A stretch of 64,000 bases of DNA from Salegentibacter holothuriorum (GTDB taxonomy: Bacteria > Bacteroidota > Bacteroidia > Flavobacteriales > Flavobacteriaceae). Made by a program: the position numbers and the translations under genes. The stretch's first letter is position 1. Each line of letters opens with the position of its first letter. Of the stretch, positions 24,689-32,737 are shown in pieces. The notes under the pieces were generated by a model, which ran no database searches, was not told the origin of the DNA, and saw nothing but the letters and a program-made list of their open reading frames with translations. The stretch spans positions 1-64,000 of the forward strand of contig NZ_FUYY01000010.1 of the NCBI RefSeq assembly GCF_900168045.1, read 5' to 3'.

Positions 24689-26461
24689 ATGAACAACCAA
24701 ATGAGATTGTTATTTTTAATTTTCAGCATATTCCTGCTGCCCATTTCGGTTTTTGCTTTTCAACAGGATTCGGTAAGCACTGAAAAAACACTTCCTTCAG
24801 AAGAAAAAATAGATGAACCAAATAAGTCCAACTATCTTCCAAATAGCTTAAAAGAGTACAATGAAGCCTATTACCAACTTACACGTTTAAATAATCCATT
24901 AGGTTTACCACCAAACAAATTTAATTTACAAACTCCACAATCTACATTAGAGCATTTTGTGATTAGTTGTAGAAATAAAAACTTTAAAGAAGCTGCGTAT
25001 GCTTTAAATCTTAACCTATTCCCCAACAATATTACCGAGAAAGAAGCGATAGATATTGCGCAGAAACTTTATTTTGTAATGGATCAACGGGTGGCGATCA
25101 ATTGGGATGGATTACCAGACCGCCCAGATGGACAGGTAGATATTAGAACCACTACCAATCAGGCGGTGGCTGGAGAACCTAGAAGAAGTGTTGTTTTTGG
25201 AGAAACACAGATAAAAACTCGGGATATAATTTTTAGGTTACAAAGAATAAAATATCAGAATTATGGAGCATTTTGGTTAATCTCCGCAAATACTGTTGAG
25301 AATACCGAAGAACTATACCAGGTTTATGGCCCCACCTTTTTAGACCGCCATATGCCTACCTGGTCTCAGGCAAAAATAGGTACTGTCCCCTTGTGGAAGC
25401 CAGTGCTAACATTTCTATTACTTATTGTTTCCTATATTCTTGGAAAAGTAGTCATTCTTTTAATAAGAAGAATCGCCCAATCATTTGATAAACCAATAAT
25501 TGTAGCCTTATCTAAAAGGTTAGGGATTCCGGCTGCTTTAGCCTCAGGAGTTCTGTTTTTCTATATTACGCTTAACCAGTTAATTTCCTATTCCGGTACT
25601 TTCTCAAGTACCATCTATGCCATTCTACTGGCTATTGTAATCGCATCAGCTACATGGTTCTTTATGCGAATTTTAGATTTTGCTATGCGCTATGTTGCTG
25701 AACATAAAATTGGCGATGTGACTTCAGAAAATAGCCATGAATCCAGGCAACTTTTCACCTATTTATCGGTTGCCAGGAGAATTCTAACCTTTACCGTGGT
25801 TATTATTGGCACTTCAATTATCCTGTCCCAATTTAAATCAATGGAAAAACTTGGGGTTTCTATGTTGGCTTCGGCAGGACTGGCTACTATAATTATTGGT
25901 ATTGCTGCCCAAAGCACTTTGGGGAATATTATTGCCGGAATTCAAATTGCCCTTACCAAACCCGCAAGGATTGGGGATACTGTAATTATTGAAGGCCGCT
26001 GGGGTTATGTTGAAGATATAAGATTTACCTATATGATTGTTAGAACCTGGGATCTTAGAAGACTGGTAGTGCCTTTAAAAACAGTGATTTCTGATACCTT
26101 CGAAAATCTTTCTATTACGAGCCCGCACTCGCTAAACGAAATTGAACTTTATGTAGATTACCGTGTAGATGTTGAAAAACTTAGAACAAAATTTAAAGAG
26201 TTGCTTGAAGAATCTGATGAATGGGACGAAGAACACCCTCCCATAATGCAGGTTACTGAAATGACCGAGAAATCTTTAAAAGTAAGAGCCATTTGTAGCG
26301 CCAGTACTGCAGTTATTGCCTGGGATCTTCATTGCAAACTAAGGGAGCAAATGGTAGCCTATATTAAAGAATTGGAAAAGGGAATTTATTTTACGCGTTC
26401 CCGAGTAGAATTAAATGAACCTTATTTTAATGCCGAAAAGACTAAAAAGCCAGATAAGTAA
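24689..26461 (+). CDS. MscS-family mechanosensitive channel
   Basis: 590 residues. A signal peptide (about 1-24) and a periplasmic domain of about 200 residues precede four or five membrane helices (about 230-420). The pore-helix region ASAGLATIIIGIAAQSTLGN and the beta-domain signature (IGDTVIIEGRWGYVEDI) identify an MscS channel of the long type. Such channels open under membrane tension and release solutes during hypo-osmotic shock. The neighbouring trehalose genes fit an osmotic-stress group. It converges on the GH15 gene with a shared terminator. Confidence 0.9.
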   Translation: MNNQMRLLFLIFSIFLLPISVFAFQQDSVSTEKTLPSEEKIDEPNKSNYLPNSLKEYNEAYYQLTRLNNPLGLPPNKFNLQTPQSTLEHFVISCRNKNFKEAAYALNLNLFPNNITEKEAIDIAQKLYFVMDQRVAINWDGLPDRPDGQVDIRTTTNQAVAGEPRRSVVFGETQIKTRDIIFRLQRIKYQNYGAFWLISANTVENTEELYQVYGPTFLDRHMPTWSQAKIGTVPLWKPVLTFLLLIVSYILGKVVILLIRRIAQSFDKPIIVALSKRLGIPAALASGVLFFYITLNQLISYSGTFSSTIYAILLAIVIASATWFFMRILDFAMRYVAEHKIGDVTSENSHESRQLFTYLSVARRILTFTVVIIGTSIILSQFKSMEKLGVSMLASAGLATIIIGIAAQSTLGNIIAGIQIALTKPARIGDTVIIEGRWGYVEDIRFTYMIVRTWDLRRLVVPLKTVISDTFENLSITSPHSLNEIELYVDYRVDVEKLRTKFKELLEESDEWDEEHPPIMQVTEMTEKSLKVRAICSASTAVIAWDLHCKLREQMVAYIKELEKGIYFTRSRVELNEPYFNAEKTKKPDK

Positions 26462-26526
26462 TTTGCTTTAATTAGCGAATCGCTCTATAACTATCTCAAA
26501 CTACTCAGCTTTTGATGTAAATTTAT

Positions 26527-26554
26527 TAGGGAGAAACTTAAAATTTTCTCCCTA
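26527..26554. terminator. Bidirectional terminator between MscS and GH15 genes
   Basis: Stem TAGGGAGAAA/TTTCTCCCTA (26527-26536 with 26545-26554) with A/T flanks, seven bases before the GH15 stop. Confidence 0.8.
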
Positions 26555-26560
26555 TAATAT

Positions 26561-28360
26561 TTAAAACTCACTAAGCCAGCTTTCTTCGGAACTTGTCCCT
26601 ATACTAAAATTAGCAGCGGTTTCTATTAAGGCCAGGTGGGAATATGCTTGTGGAAAATTACCCAACAATCTTTTGGTTTCAAAATCTATATCTTCACTAA
26701 ATAATCCCAAATGGTTACTATAAGAAAGCAATTGATCGAACATTTTTTTAGCTTTCTTCTTCTCCCCTATTTTAAAAAGACTATCTATTAGCCAAAAAGT
26801 ACAAATAGTAAAAGAAGAAGTTGGTTCGCCAAAATCATCCTTATTCTTATAACGATACATCAGTCCGTCTTTACATAATTCTCTTTCAGTTGCCTGAACG
26901 GTGCTCACAAATCTTGGATCTTTAGCCTCTATAAATCCATATTGCTCCATGAGCAAAGTTGAAGCATCCAAATCTTTAGAACCGTAGTATTGTGTATAAG
27001 CCTGCACCTCTTCATTCCAGCCGTTTTTATAAATATCATTATAAATTTCGGCACGTAAAGATTTCCAATGCGTATCGTTAATACCCATTCTTAAAACCTC
27101 TCCAATCTTTATCGCCCGGTCTATTGCTACCCAACATAAAAGTTTTGAAAATACAAAGTGCCGGTCTTCAGTGCGTAGTTCCCAAATTCCTTTATCGGGT
27201 TTTTGCCAGTTTTCTTCTACAATGCTTACTATTCCGCGTACAACGGTCCAAAGTTCTTCTGAATTCTCCAAAGAGGTTTCAAACTGGTTGAATTGCTGAT
27301 AAATCACCTCCATCAAAATTCCGTAGATATCATTTTGCTTCTGGATATAAGCAGCGTTTCCGGTTCTTACGGGATGAGAATCTTTATAACCAGATAAATG
27401 ATCTAAAATATGTTCGGTAAGTTCTTTTTCACCATTTATACCATACATGATCTGGATTTTTTCATCCTTATCAGGAATAATATCTATGATAAATTGAAGA
27501 AAATCTTTAGCCGATTTTATATGTCCAAGGCCCGCCATCACTTTAATAACCATAGAAGCATCACGAATCCAGCAGAAACGATAATCCCAGTTTCGTTCTT
27601 CCCCAATAGTTTCAGGCAAAGAAGTGGTGGCTGCCGCTAATACAGCACCAGACTTTTTATAACTAAGGCATTTTAATACTAAAGCACTTCGCATTATTTC
27701 ATTTTCATAATGCGTATAACGAGTAGTTTTAGAGCTCCAATTCATCCAATAGGTCTTGGTACGCTGAAATTTTAAATAGGAACGATCTAAAGATTGCGTA
27801 ATAAGCTTTTCGTGATAACCCAAAAGGCAATATGCGTTTCCGGTTAATTCAATCTCCTTTTGTTCTAAAATATCATTCAGGTCTAAACTGGAGTAAAAGA
27901 AAAGGGAATCGTATTTACCTTCTTTGGTAAAACTCTTAATATAATTCCCCTTGTGAGTATTAAATGTTTTTTCTCGGGCAAAGTCTAAACGAGGATCGTA
28001 CTTTATTCTAAATTTAGGCTTTCCGCTAATTAATCGTATAAATCTAATTATATCTGGCGGCGCATAATAAGAACCATCTTCACGCGGATACCTTGGCATA
28101 AAGTCTATAACCTGAAAGGAATTTTCGCCATCAGTAAATTCGGTATTTAAAATATTGGTTTCCCAAAGATATTCCTGGGTAATTTTATATGAATCGTCTA
28201 CAATAAACTCAAAACTTCCACCAATTTTTTCATCCAACAACTTTGCAAAAACAGCTGATGAAGCAAAATTTGGTAAACAACACCAATCTAATGAGCCCGT
28301 TTTTGAGACCAATGCAGCACTCTTACAATTTCCTATAATTCCATAATCTAAATTCTCCAT
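26561..28360 (-). CDS. Glycoside hydrolase family 15 (probable trehalase/glucoamylase)
   Basis: 599 residues, cytoplasmic (no signal). The N-terminal GIIGNCKSAALVSKTGSLDW opens the beta-sandwich domain. The catalytic (alpha/alpha)6 barrel follows, with RNWDYRFCWIRDASM and a second acidic region toward the C-terminus. GH15 enzymes hydrolyse alpha-glucosides by inversion, and bacterial members with this N-terminus include true trehalases. It diverges, with only 96 bases between, from the trehalose-phosphate synthase/phosphatase fusion. Intracellular trehalose turnover is therefore the likely role; substrate preference remains an inference. Confidence 0.88.
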   Translation of the reverse strand: MENLDYGIIGNCKSAALVSKTGSLDWCCLPNFASSAVFAKLLDEKIGGSFEFIVDDSYKITQEYLWETNILNTEFTDGENSFQVIDFMPRYPREDGSYYAPPDIIRFIRLISGKPKFRIKYDPRLDFAREKTFNTHKGNYIKSFTKEGKYDSLFFYSSLDLNDILEQKEIELTGNAYCLLGYHEKLITQSLDRSYLKFQRTKTYWMNWSSKTTRYTHYENEIMRSALVLKCLSYKKSGAVLAAATTSLPETIGEERNWDYRFCWIRDASMVIKVMAGLGHIKSAKDFLQFIIDIIPDKDEKIQIMYGINGEKELTEHILDHLSGYKDSHPVRTGNAAYIQKQNDIYGILMEVIYQQFNQFETSLENSEELWTVVRGIVSIVEENWQKPDKGIWELRTEDRHFVFSKLLCWVAIDRAIKIGEVLRMGINDTHWKSLRAEIYNDIYKNGWNEEVQAYTQYYGSKDLDASTLLMEQYGFIEAKDPRFVSTVQATERELCKDGLMYRYKNKDDFGEPTSSFTICTFWLIDSLFKIGEKKKAKKMFDQLLSYSNHLGLFSEDIDFETKRLLGNFPQAYSHLALIETAANFSIGTSSEESWLSEF

Positions 28361-28456
28361 ATACTCTTAAAATTCTTTAAAAAGACTTGTAGTGTAAAAT
28401 GATTTTCGGAAATTTAAGAAAAATCAATTTCGCAACAACAGCATTCACATATAATT

Positions 28457-30670
28457 ATGAGTAAGACGATAATAATTTCGAATAGATTACCATTACAAAT
28501 TAGTTTAGAAGATAATCAGCTAGAGGTCACTCCAAGTGTTGGAGGTCTTGCAACGGGCTTAAAGTCATTCCATAAAGATGGCGATAGTATTTGGATAGGT
28601 TGGAGTGGTCTCACGGAAGAAGAAATTCCTAAAAACCTTTTGGATGATGTGAAAGAAAAAGCTCGTAAAGAAGCTTGTGTTGCTGTAAACCTTAGCGAAG
28701 AAGAAATTGAAGGTTTTTATTATGGCTTTAGCAATCGCACTATTTGGCCACTTTTCCATTATTTTATGGAATACACTGAAGCCGATAAAGAGCACTGGGA
28801 AACCTATAAAAGCGTAAATAGAAAATATGCCGATGAAGTACTAAAACATTACGAAGATGGTGATCATATTTGGGTACACGATTATCAATTGCTTTTAGTG
28901 CCAAATATGATTAGGGAAAAACAACCCGAAGCAACTATTGGGTTTTTCAACCATATCCCTTTTCCTTCCTATGAAGTTTTTAGAACTCTACCCTGGCGTG
29001 ATGAGGTTTTAAAGGGTGTTTTAGGTGCCGATTTAATAGGTTTTCATACCTATGATTATGAAAGACATTTTCTAAGTTCGGTAAGTCGTATTCTTCGTCA
29101 CCAGGTAAATTTCAATGAAATTACGCTTCCAGAAAGAATTGTAAAGGTAGATTCTTTCCCCATGGGAATAGATTACAATAAGTTTGAAAGTGCCGCTCAT
29201 AATCATTTCAAAAACACCGAAGAACAACGCACCGAATTACAAAGAAGACTTGATCATCATTCCAGCGAGACGCCTGAAGCAAAACTTATTTTAAGCATAG
29301 ATCGTCTAGATTACACTAAAGGGATAGCCAACAGAATTCGTGCTTTTGAATATTTTTTGGATAACCACCCAGAATTTATTGAAAAAGTAAGGTTGGTAAT
29401 GCTTGCGGTTCCATCAAGATCTAACGTTCCGCAGTATCAACGCTTAAAAAGGGAAATAGATGAATTGGTAGGAAGAATAAACGGTAAGTTCTCTACCGTA
29501 AGCTGGACACCTATCTGGTATTTTTACCGCTCTATGCCTTTTGAAAACTTAATAGATCTTTATACCAGCTGTGATATTGCTTTATTAACGCCAATAAGAG
29601 ACGGAATGAACCTGGTGGCTAAAGAATTTGTGGCCACAAGAATAAATCAAACTGGGGTGCTAATATTAAGTGAAATGGCCGGTGCAGCGCACGAAATGAA
29701 TGAAGCTTTGATAATCAACCCAAATAATTTTGAGCAAATTTCACAAGCTTTGATCCAGGCTATAGAAATGCCGAAGGAAGAACAACAACAACGTAATAAA
29801 ACCCTTCAAAAGCGATTAAAACGTTACAGTGTAGAAAAATGGGCTAGCGATTTTATGAGCGCCTTAGCTAATACAAGTCAGGATCGTGAGGCCTTTAAAG
29901 CAACCAGGATTTCCTCTAAAGTTTCAGATGAAATTGTGGAGAAATTTAAAAACGCTAAGAATAGAATCCTATTCCTTGATTATGATGGAACTCTGGTTAA
30001 TTTCACCGATAAACCCGAAAAAGCAAAACCAGACCAGGATTTAATTGATTTGGTTCATAAATTAAATCAGTCTGAAAATACCGATGTTATTCTTATTAGT
30101 GGAAGGGACAAAGACACCCTTGGTTCCTGGTGGCAGCAAATACCTGTTGAGCTTATTTCTGAACACGGAGTTTGGATGCGTCAAAAAAATTCTGAATGGG
30201 AATTATCTGAAAATGTGAATAACGATTGGATGAGTACGGTAAGACCGGTAATAGAGACATTTGTAGATAGAACTCCCGGTACCTTTATAGAAGATAAAAA
30301 CTATTCGCTAGCCTGGCATTACAGAAAAGCCGATCCCGAACTTGGAGAAATTAGAGCCAACGAACTTTCTAATGTTTTAAAGGAATTAATCTCTAACCGT
30401 GGTCTTAGCGTTCTTGAAGGAAATAAGGTCTTAGAAATAAAAAGTAGCGGCGTAAATAAGGGAAAAGCTTCCAATAAGAAACTTGTAGCGAAAGATTATG
30501 ATTTTATTTTTGCGATTGGAGATGATTGGACAGACGAGTATATGTTTGAAGAACTGCCAGAAGAGGCATTTACTGTTAAAGTTGGGATGAAAAAAACCAG
30601 TGCAAGCTTCTATGTAGAAGACACTTCTAAAGTAAGGGATATCCTGAATAAATTTGCTGAAAATTCTTAA
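28457..30670 (+). CDS. otsAB: Trehalose-6-phosphate synthase / phosphatase fusion
   Basis: 737 residues. The N-terminal GT20 synthase (about 1-470) shows SNRLPL, WVHDYQLLLVP and SIDRLDYTKGI. The C-terminal HAD phosphatase (about 500-735) starts at LFLDYDGTL (DYDGT at 508-512) and ends with GDDWTDEYMFEELPE. It makes trehalose-6-phosphate from UDP-glucose and glucose-6-phosphate and then removes the phosphate, yielding the compatible solute trehalose. Both catalytic halves look complete, unlike plant or yeast fusions in which one half is often inactive. It diverges from the GH15 gene, which implies coordinated synthesis and breakdown. Confidence 0.96.
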   Translation: MSKTIIISNRLPLQISLEDNQLEVTPSVGGLATGLKSFHKDGDSIWIGWSGLTEEEIPKNLLDDVKEKARKEACVAVNLSEEEIEGFYYGFSNRTIWPLFHYFMEYTEADKEHWETYKSVNRKYADEVLKHYEDGDHIWVHDYQLLLVPNMIREKQPEATIGFFNHIPFPSYEVFRTLPWRDEVLKGVLGADLIGFHTYDYERHFLSSVSRILRHQVNFNEITLPERIVKVDSFPMGIDYNKFESAAHNHFKNTEEQRTELQRRLDHHSSETPEAKLILSIDRLDYTKGIANRIRAFEYFLDNHPEFIEKVRLVMLAVPSRSNVPQYQRLKREIDELVGRINGKFSTVSWTPIWYFYRSMPFENLIDLYTSCDIALLTPIRDGMNLVAKEFVATRINQTGVLILSEMAGAAHEMNEALIINPNNFEQISQALIQAIEMPKEEQQQRNKTLQKRLKRYSVEKWASDFMSALANTSQDREAFKATRISSKVSDEIVEKFKNAKNRILFLDYDGTLVNFTDKPEKAKPDQDLIDLVHKLNQSENTDVILISGRDKDTLGSWWQQIPVELISEHGVWMRQKNSEWELSENVNNDWMSTVRPVIETFVDRTPGTFIEDKNYSLAWHYRKADPELGEIRANELSNVLKELISNRGLSVLEGNKVLEIKSSGVNKGKASNKKLVAKDYDFIFAIGDDWTDEYMFEELPEEAFTVKVGMKKTSASFYVEDTSKVRDILNKFAENS

Positions 30671-30808
30671 GGACTAAAAGTGTTAAAATCCTTGACATTT
30701 GCTAAAAAAGTTTATGCATAACTTAACTCCAAAAATATGGCAGGCTTTCTATTATCATCTAATTTTACATTAAACAATAATACGAACCAAACTTAAAAAC
30801 TTAGATCG

Positions 30809-31090
30809 ATGAAATCAGGAAAAATGTTATTAGGATTAATATCAGGAGCAGCTGCAGGAGCAGCATTAGGATTATTATTTGCACCTAAAAAAGGAGCAGA
30901 TACTAGAAAGGCGATTTCAGATTCAAGCAATGAAGCATTAGAAGAAACTAAAGGAAAATTCAATGAATTTTCTGACTCTTTAAGTCATAAAGTAGACGCC
31001 TTAAAAAACAAAACAAAAGCTAGTCTTTCAAAAGCTGAAAAAAAAGCTAACGAAGCAAAAGCTGAAATTCATAATATGAAAGCAAGCTAA
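30809..31090 (+). CDS. YtxH-domain stress protein
   Basis: 93 residues. One N-terminal glycine/alanine-rich membrane segment (about 5-24) runs into APKKGADTRKAI, the YtxH signature. A basic, lysine- and alanine-rich helical tail follows (about 40-93), likely coiled-coil. YtxH proteins are general-stress proteins of unknown mechanism in Bacillus and widespread in Bacteroidota. It lies 138 bases after otsAB and has its own terminator, consistent with osmotic or general stress. Confidence 0.85.
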   Translation: MKSGKMLLGLISGAAAGAALGLLFAPKKGADTRKAISDSSNEALEETKGKFNEFSDSLSHKVDALKNKTKASLSKAEKKANEAKAEIHNMKAS

Positions 31091-31122
31091 ATTCTAATTT
31101 TAATTAGAATACAATATAAGAT

Positions 31123-31150
31123 CCCGGCATAATCGTCGGGATTTTTTTGT
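31123..31150 (+). terminator. Terminator after the YtxH gene
   Basis: Stem ATCCCG/CGGGAT (31123-31128 with 31139-31144) and seven T. Confidence 0.8.
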
Positions 31151-31230
31151 TTGGAATCTTATCAAAATCGCAATTATTTGTGATATCACCGAAACTTTGG
31201 GTATTTTAGAAGCTTAAACCACATTTTTAT

Positions 31231-32580
31231 ATGATTAAAAATATATCTACTCTTGCCCTACTCATTTTTTCAGGATTAATATTTCAACAAACAAATGCAC
31301 AAACAGATCAGCGTATTTATGAAATTATCGACAAAGTTTCAGCAGATAGTATTGAAGCCGATATTCGTAAACTTGCCGGTTTTGGCACCAGGAATACCTT
31401 TAGCGACACAGTATCTGATACTCGGGGAATTGGAGCAGCACGAAGATGGATAAAATCTGAATTCGATTATCTTTCTAAAAACTGCGATAATTGCCTGGAT
31501 GTTTTTTATCAAAAAGACTTTGTTACTACAGATGATGGTGAGCGCATTCCTCACGACGCCTGGGTGGTGAACGTAGTGGCCATTCAAAAAGGAACCAAAT
31601 ATCCCAACCGATATATAATTATGAGCGGTGATATAGATTCTCGCGCCAGTAATACAATGGATTATAAAACCGATGCGCCGGGTGCCAACGATAATGCCAG
31701 CGGAATGGCCGGTGCTATGGAAGTCGCCAGGGTTTTATCACAATACGAATTTGAAAGCAGTGTGGTGTATGTTGGGCTCTCTGGGGAAGAACAGGGTCTT
31801 TTTGGTGGAAAAGGACTAGCCAAATATGCTAAAGAAAACAATTGGGAGATCATTGGAATTTTAAATAACGATATGATTGGTAATATTGAAGGAGTAGACG
31901 GTGTAATTGATAACCGTACTTTTAGAATATTCTCCGAACCGGTACCTCCAAATGAAACAGATAGGGAAAGAACTATGCGCAGGTTTTACGGCGGTGAAGT
32001 AGATGGTATTTCTCGTCAACTTGCCCGCTATGTTCATAAAACCACGAAAACTTACATGCCAGAAATGAACCCTATGATGATTTATCGACTAGATAGGTTT
32101 GGACGTGGTGGGCACCATCGTCCTTTTAACGACCTTGGCTTTGCAGGAATTAGGATTATGGAAGCTCACGAAAATTATAACCGACAACACCAGGATATTC
32201 GTACTGAAGATGGGATTGAATATGGCGATGTGGTAGAAGGTGTGAATTTTGATTATGCTGAAAAACTTACGGCGGTAAATGCTATAAATATGGCAAGCCT
32301 GGCCTGGGCACCTCCTGCTCCAAAAAATGTTGAAATTGGTGGAATTGTAGAACCTTCAGCAAAACTAAGATGGGATGAAGTTGAAGGCGATATTGCCGGT
32401 TATAAGATTTACTGGAGAGAAACTACCGAAGCACAATGGCAATATTCCCGTTTTGTTGGTGATGTAAATCAATTTACGCTAGACGGCATTGTTATAGATA
32501 ACTACTTTTTTGGTGTTGCAGCCGTAGGAAAAGACGAGCATGAAAGTGTGGTGGTTTTTCCTTCGGGAGTTTTTCGTTAG
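31231..32580 (+). CDS. Secreted M28-family metallopeptidase with C-terminal Fn3-like domain
   Basis: 449 residues. A signal peptide (1-23, ...QTNAQ) precedes the M28 aminopeptidase core (about 90-350) with GANDNASGMAG, the catalytic/metal pair SGEEQG and HENYNRQHQ near its end. The usual first zinc ligand (His in HxDS) is replaced by Asp in SGDIDSRAS, a variant I recognise from a subgroup of secreted M28 proteins. The last roughly 90 residues (KNVEIGGIVEPSAKLRWDEV onward) look like a fibronectin-III domain. It probably digests extracellular peptides. It is convergent with tex. Confidence 0.88.
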   Translation: MIKNISTLALLIFSGLIFQQTNAQTDQRIYEIIDKVSADSIEADIRKLAGFGTRNTFSDTVSDTRGIGAARRWIKSEFDYLSKNCDNCLDVFYQKDFVTTDDGERIPHDAWVVNVVAIQKGTKYPNRYIIMSGDIDSRASNTMDYKTDAPGANDNASGMAGAMEVARVLSQYEFESSVVYVGLSGEEQGLFGGKGLAKYAKENNWEIIGILNNDMIGNIEGVDGVIDNRTFRIFSEPVPPNETDRERTMRRFYGGEVDGISRQLARYVHKTTKTYMPEMNPMMIYRLDRFGRGGHHRPFNDLGFAGIRIMEAHENYNRQHQDIRTEDGIEYGDVVEGVNFDYAEKLTAVNAINMASLAWAPPAPKNVEIGGIVEPSAKLRWDEVEGDIAGYKIYWRETTEAQWQYSRFVGDVNQFTLDGIVIDNYFFGVAAVGKDEHESVVVFPSGVFR

Positions 32581-32681
32581 TTTCTAATTTCAAAATATAA
32601 CTGGAATTTGGTTTAATTCGGAAATAACAAAGAAGGTAAACATTTCCTGAAACCATATAATTAACTGAGACAGCCTTGCAG

Positions 32682-32722
32682 AACTAGACCTCACAGGTTT
32701 TTAAAACCTGTGAGGTCTAGTT
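32682..32722. repeat. 41-bp perfect palindrome, flavobacterial type, acting as terminator
   Basis: Arms of 20 bases (AACTAGACCTCACAGGTTTT and its exact complement) around a single T. The core ACCTCACAGGTTT...AAACCTGTGAGGT is a dispersed palindrome that I recognise from many Flavobacteriia genomes. Here it separates the convergent M28 and tex genes and can fold as a bidirectional terminator. Confidence 0.85.
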
Positions 32723-32737
32723 TAAAAATACAAAACA

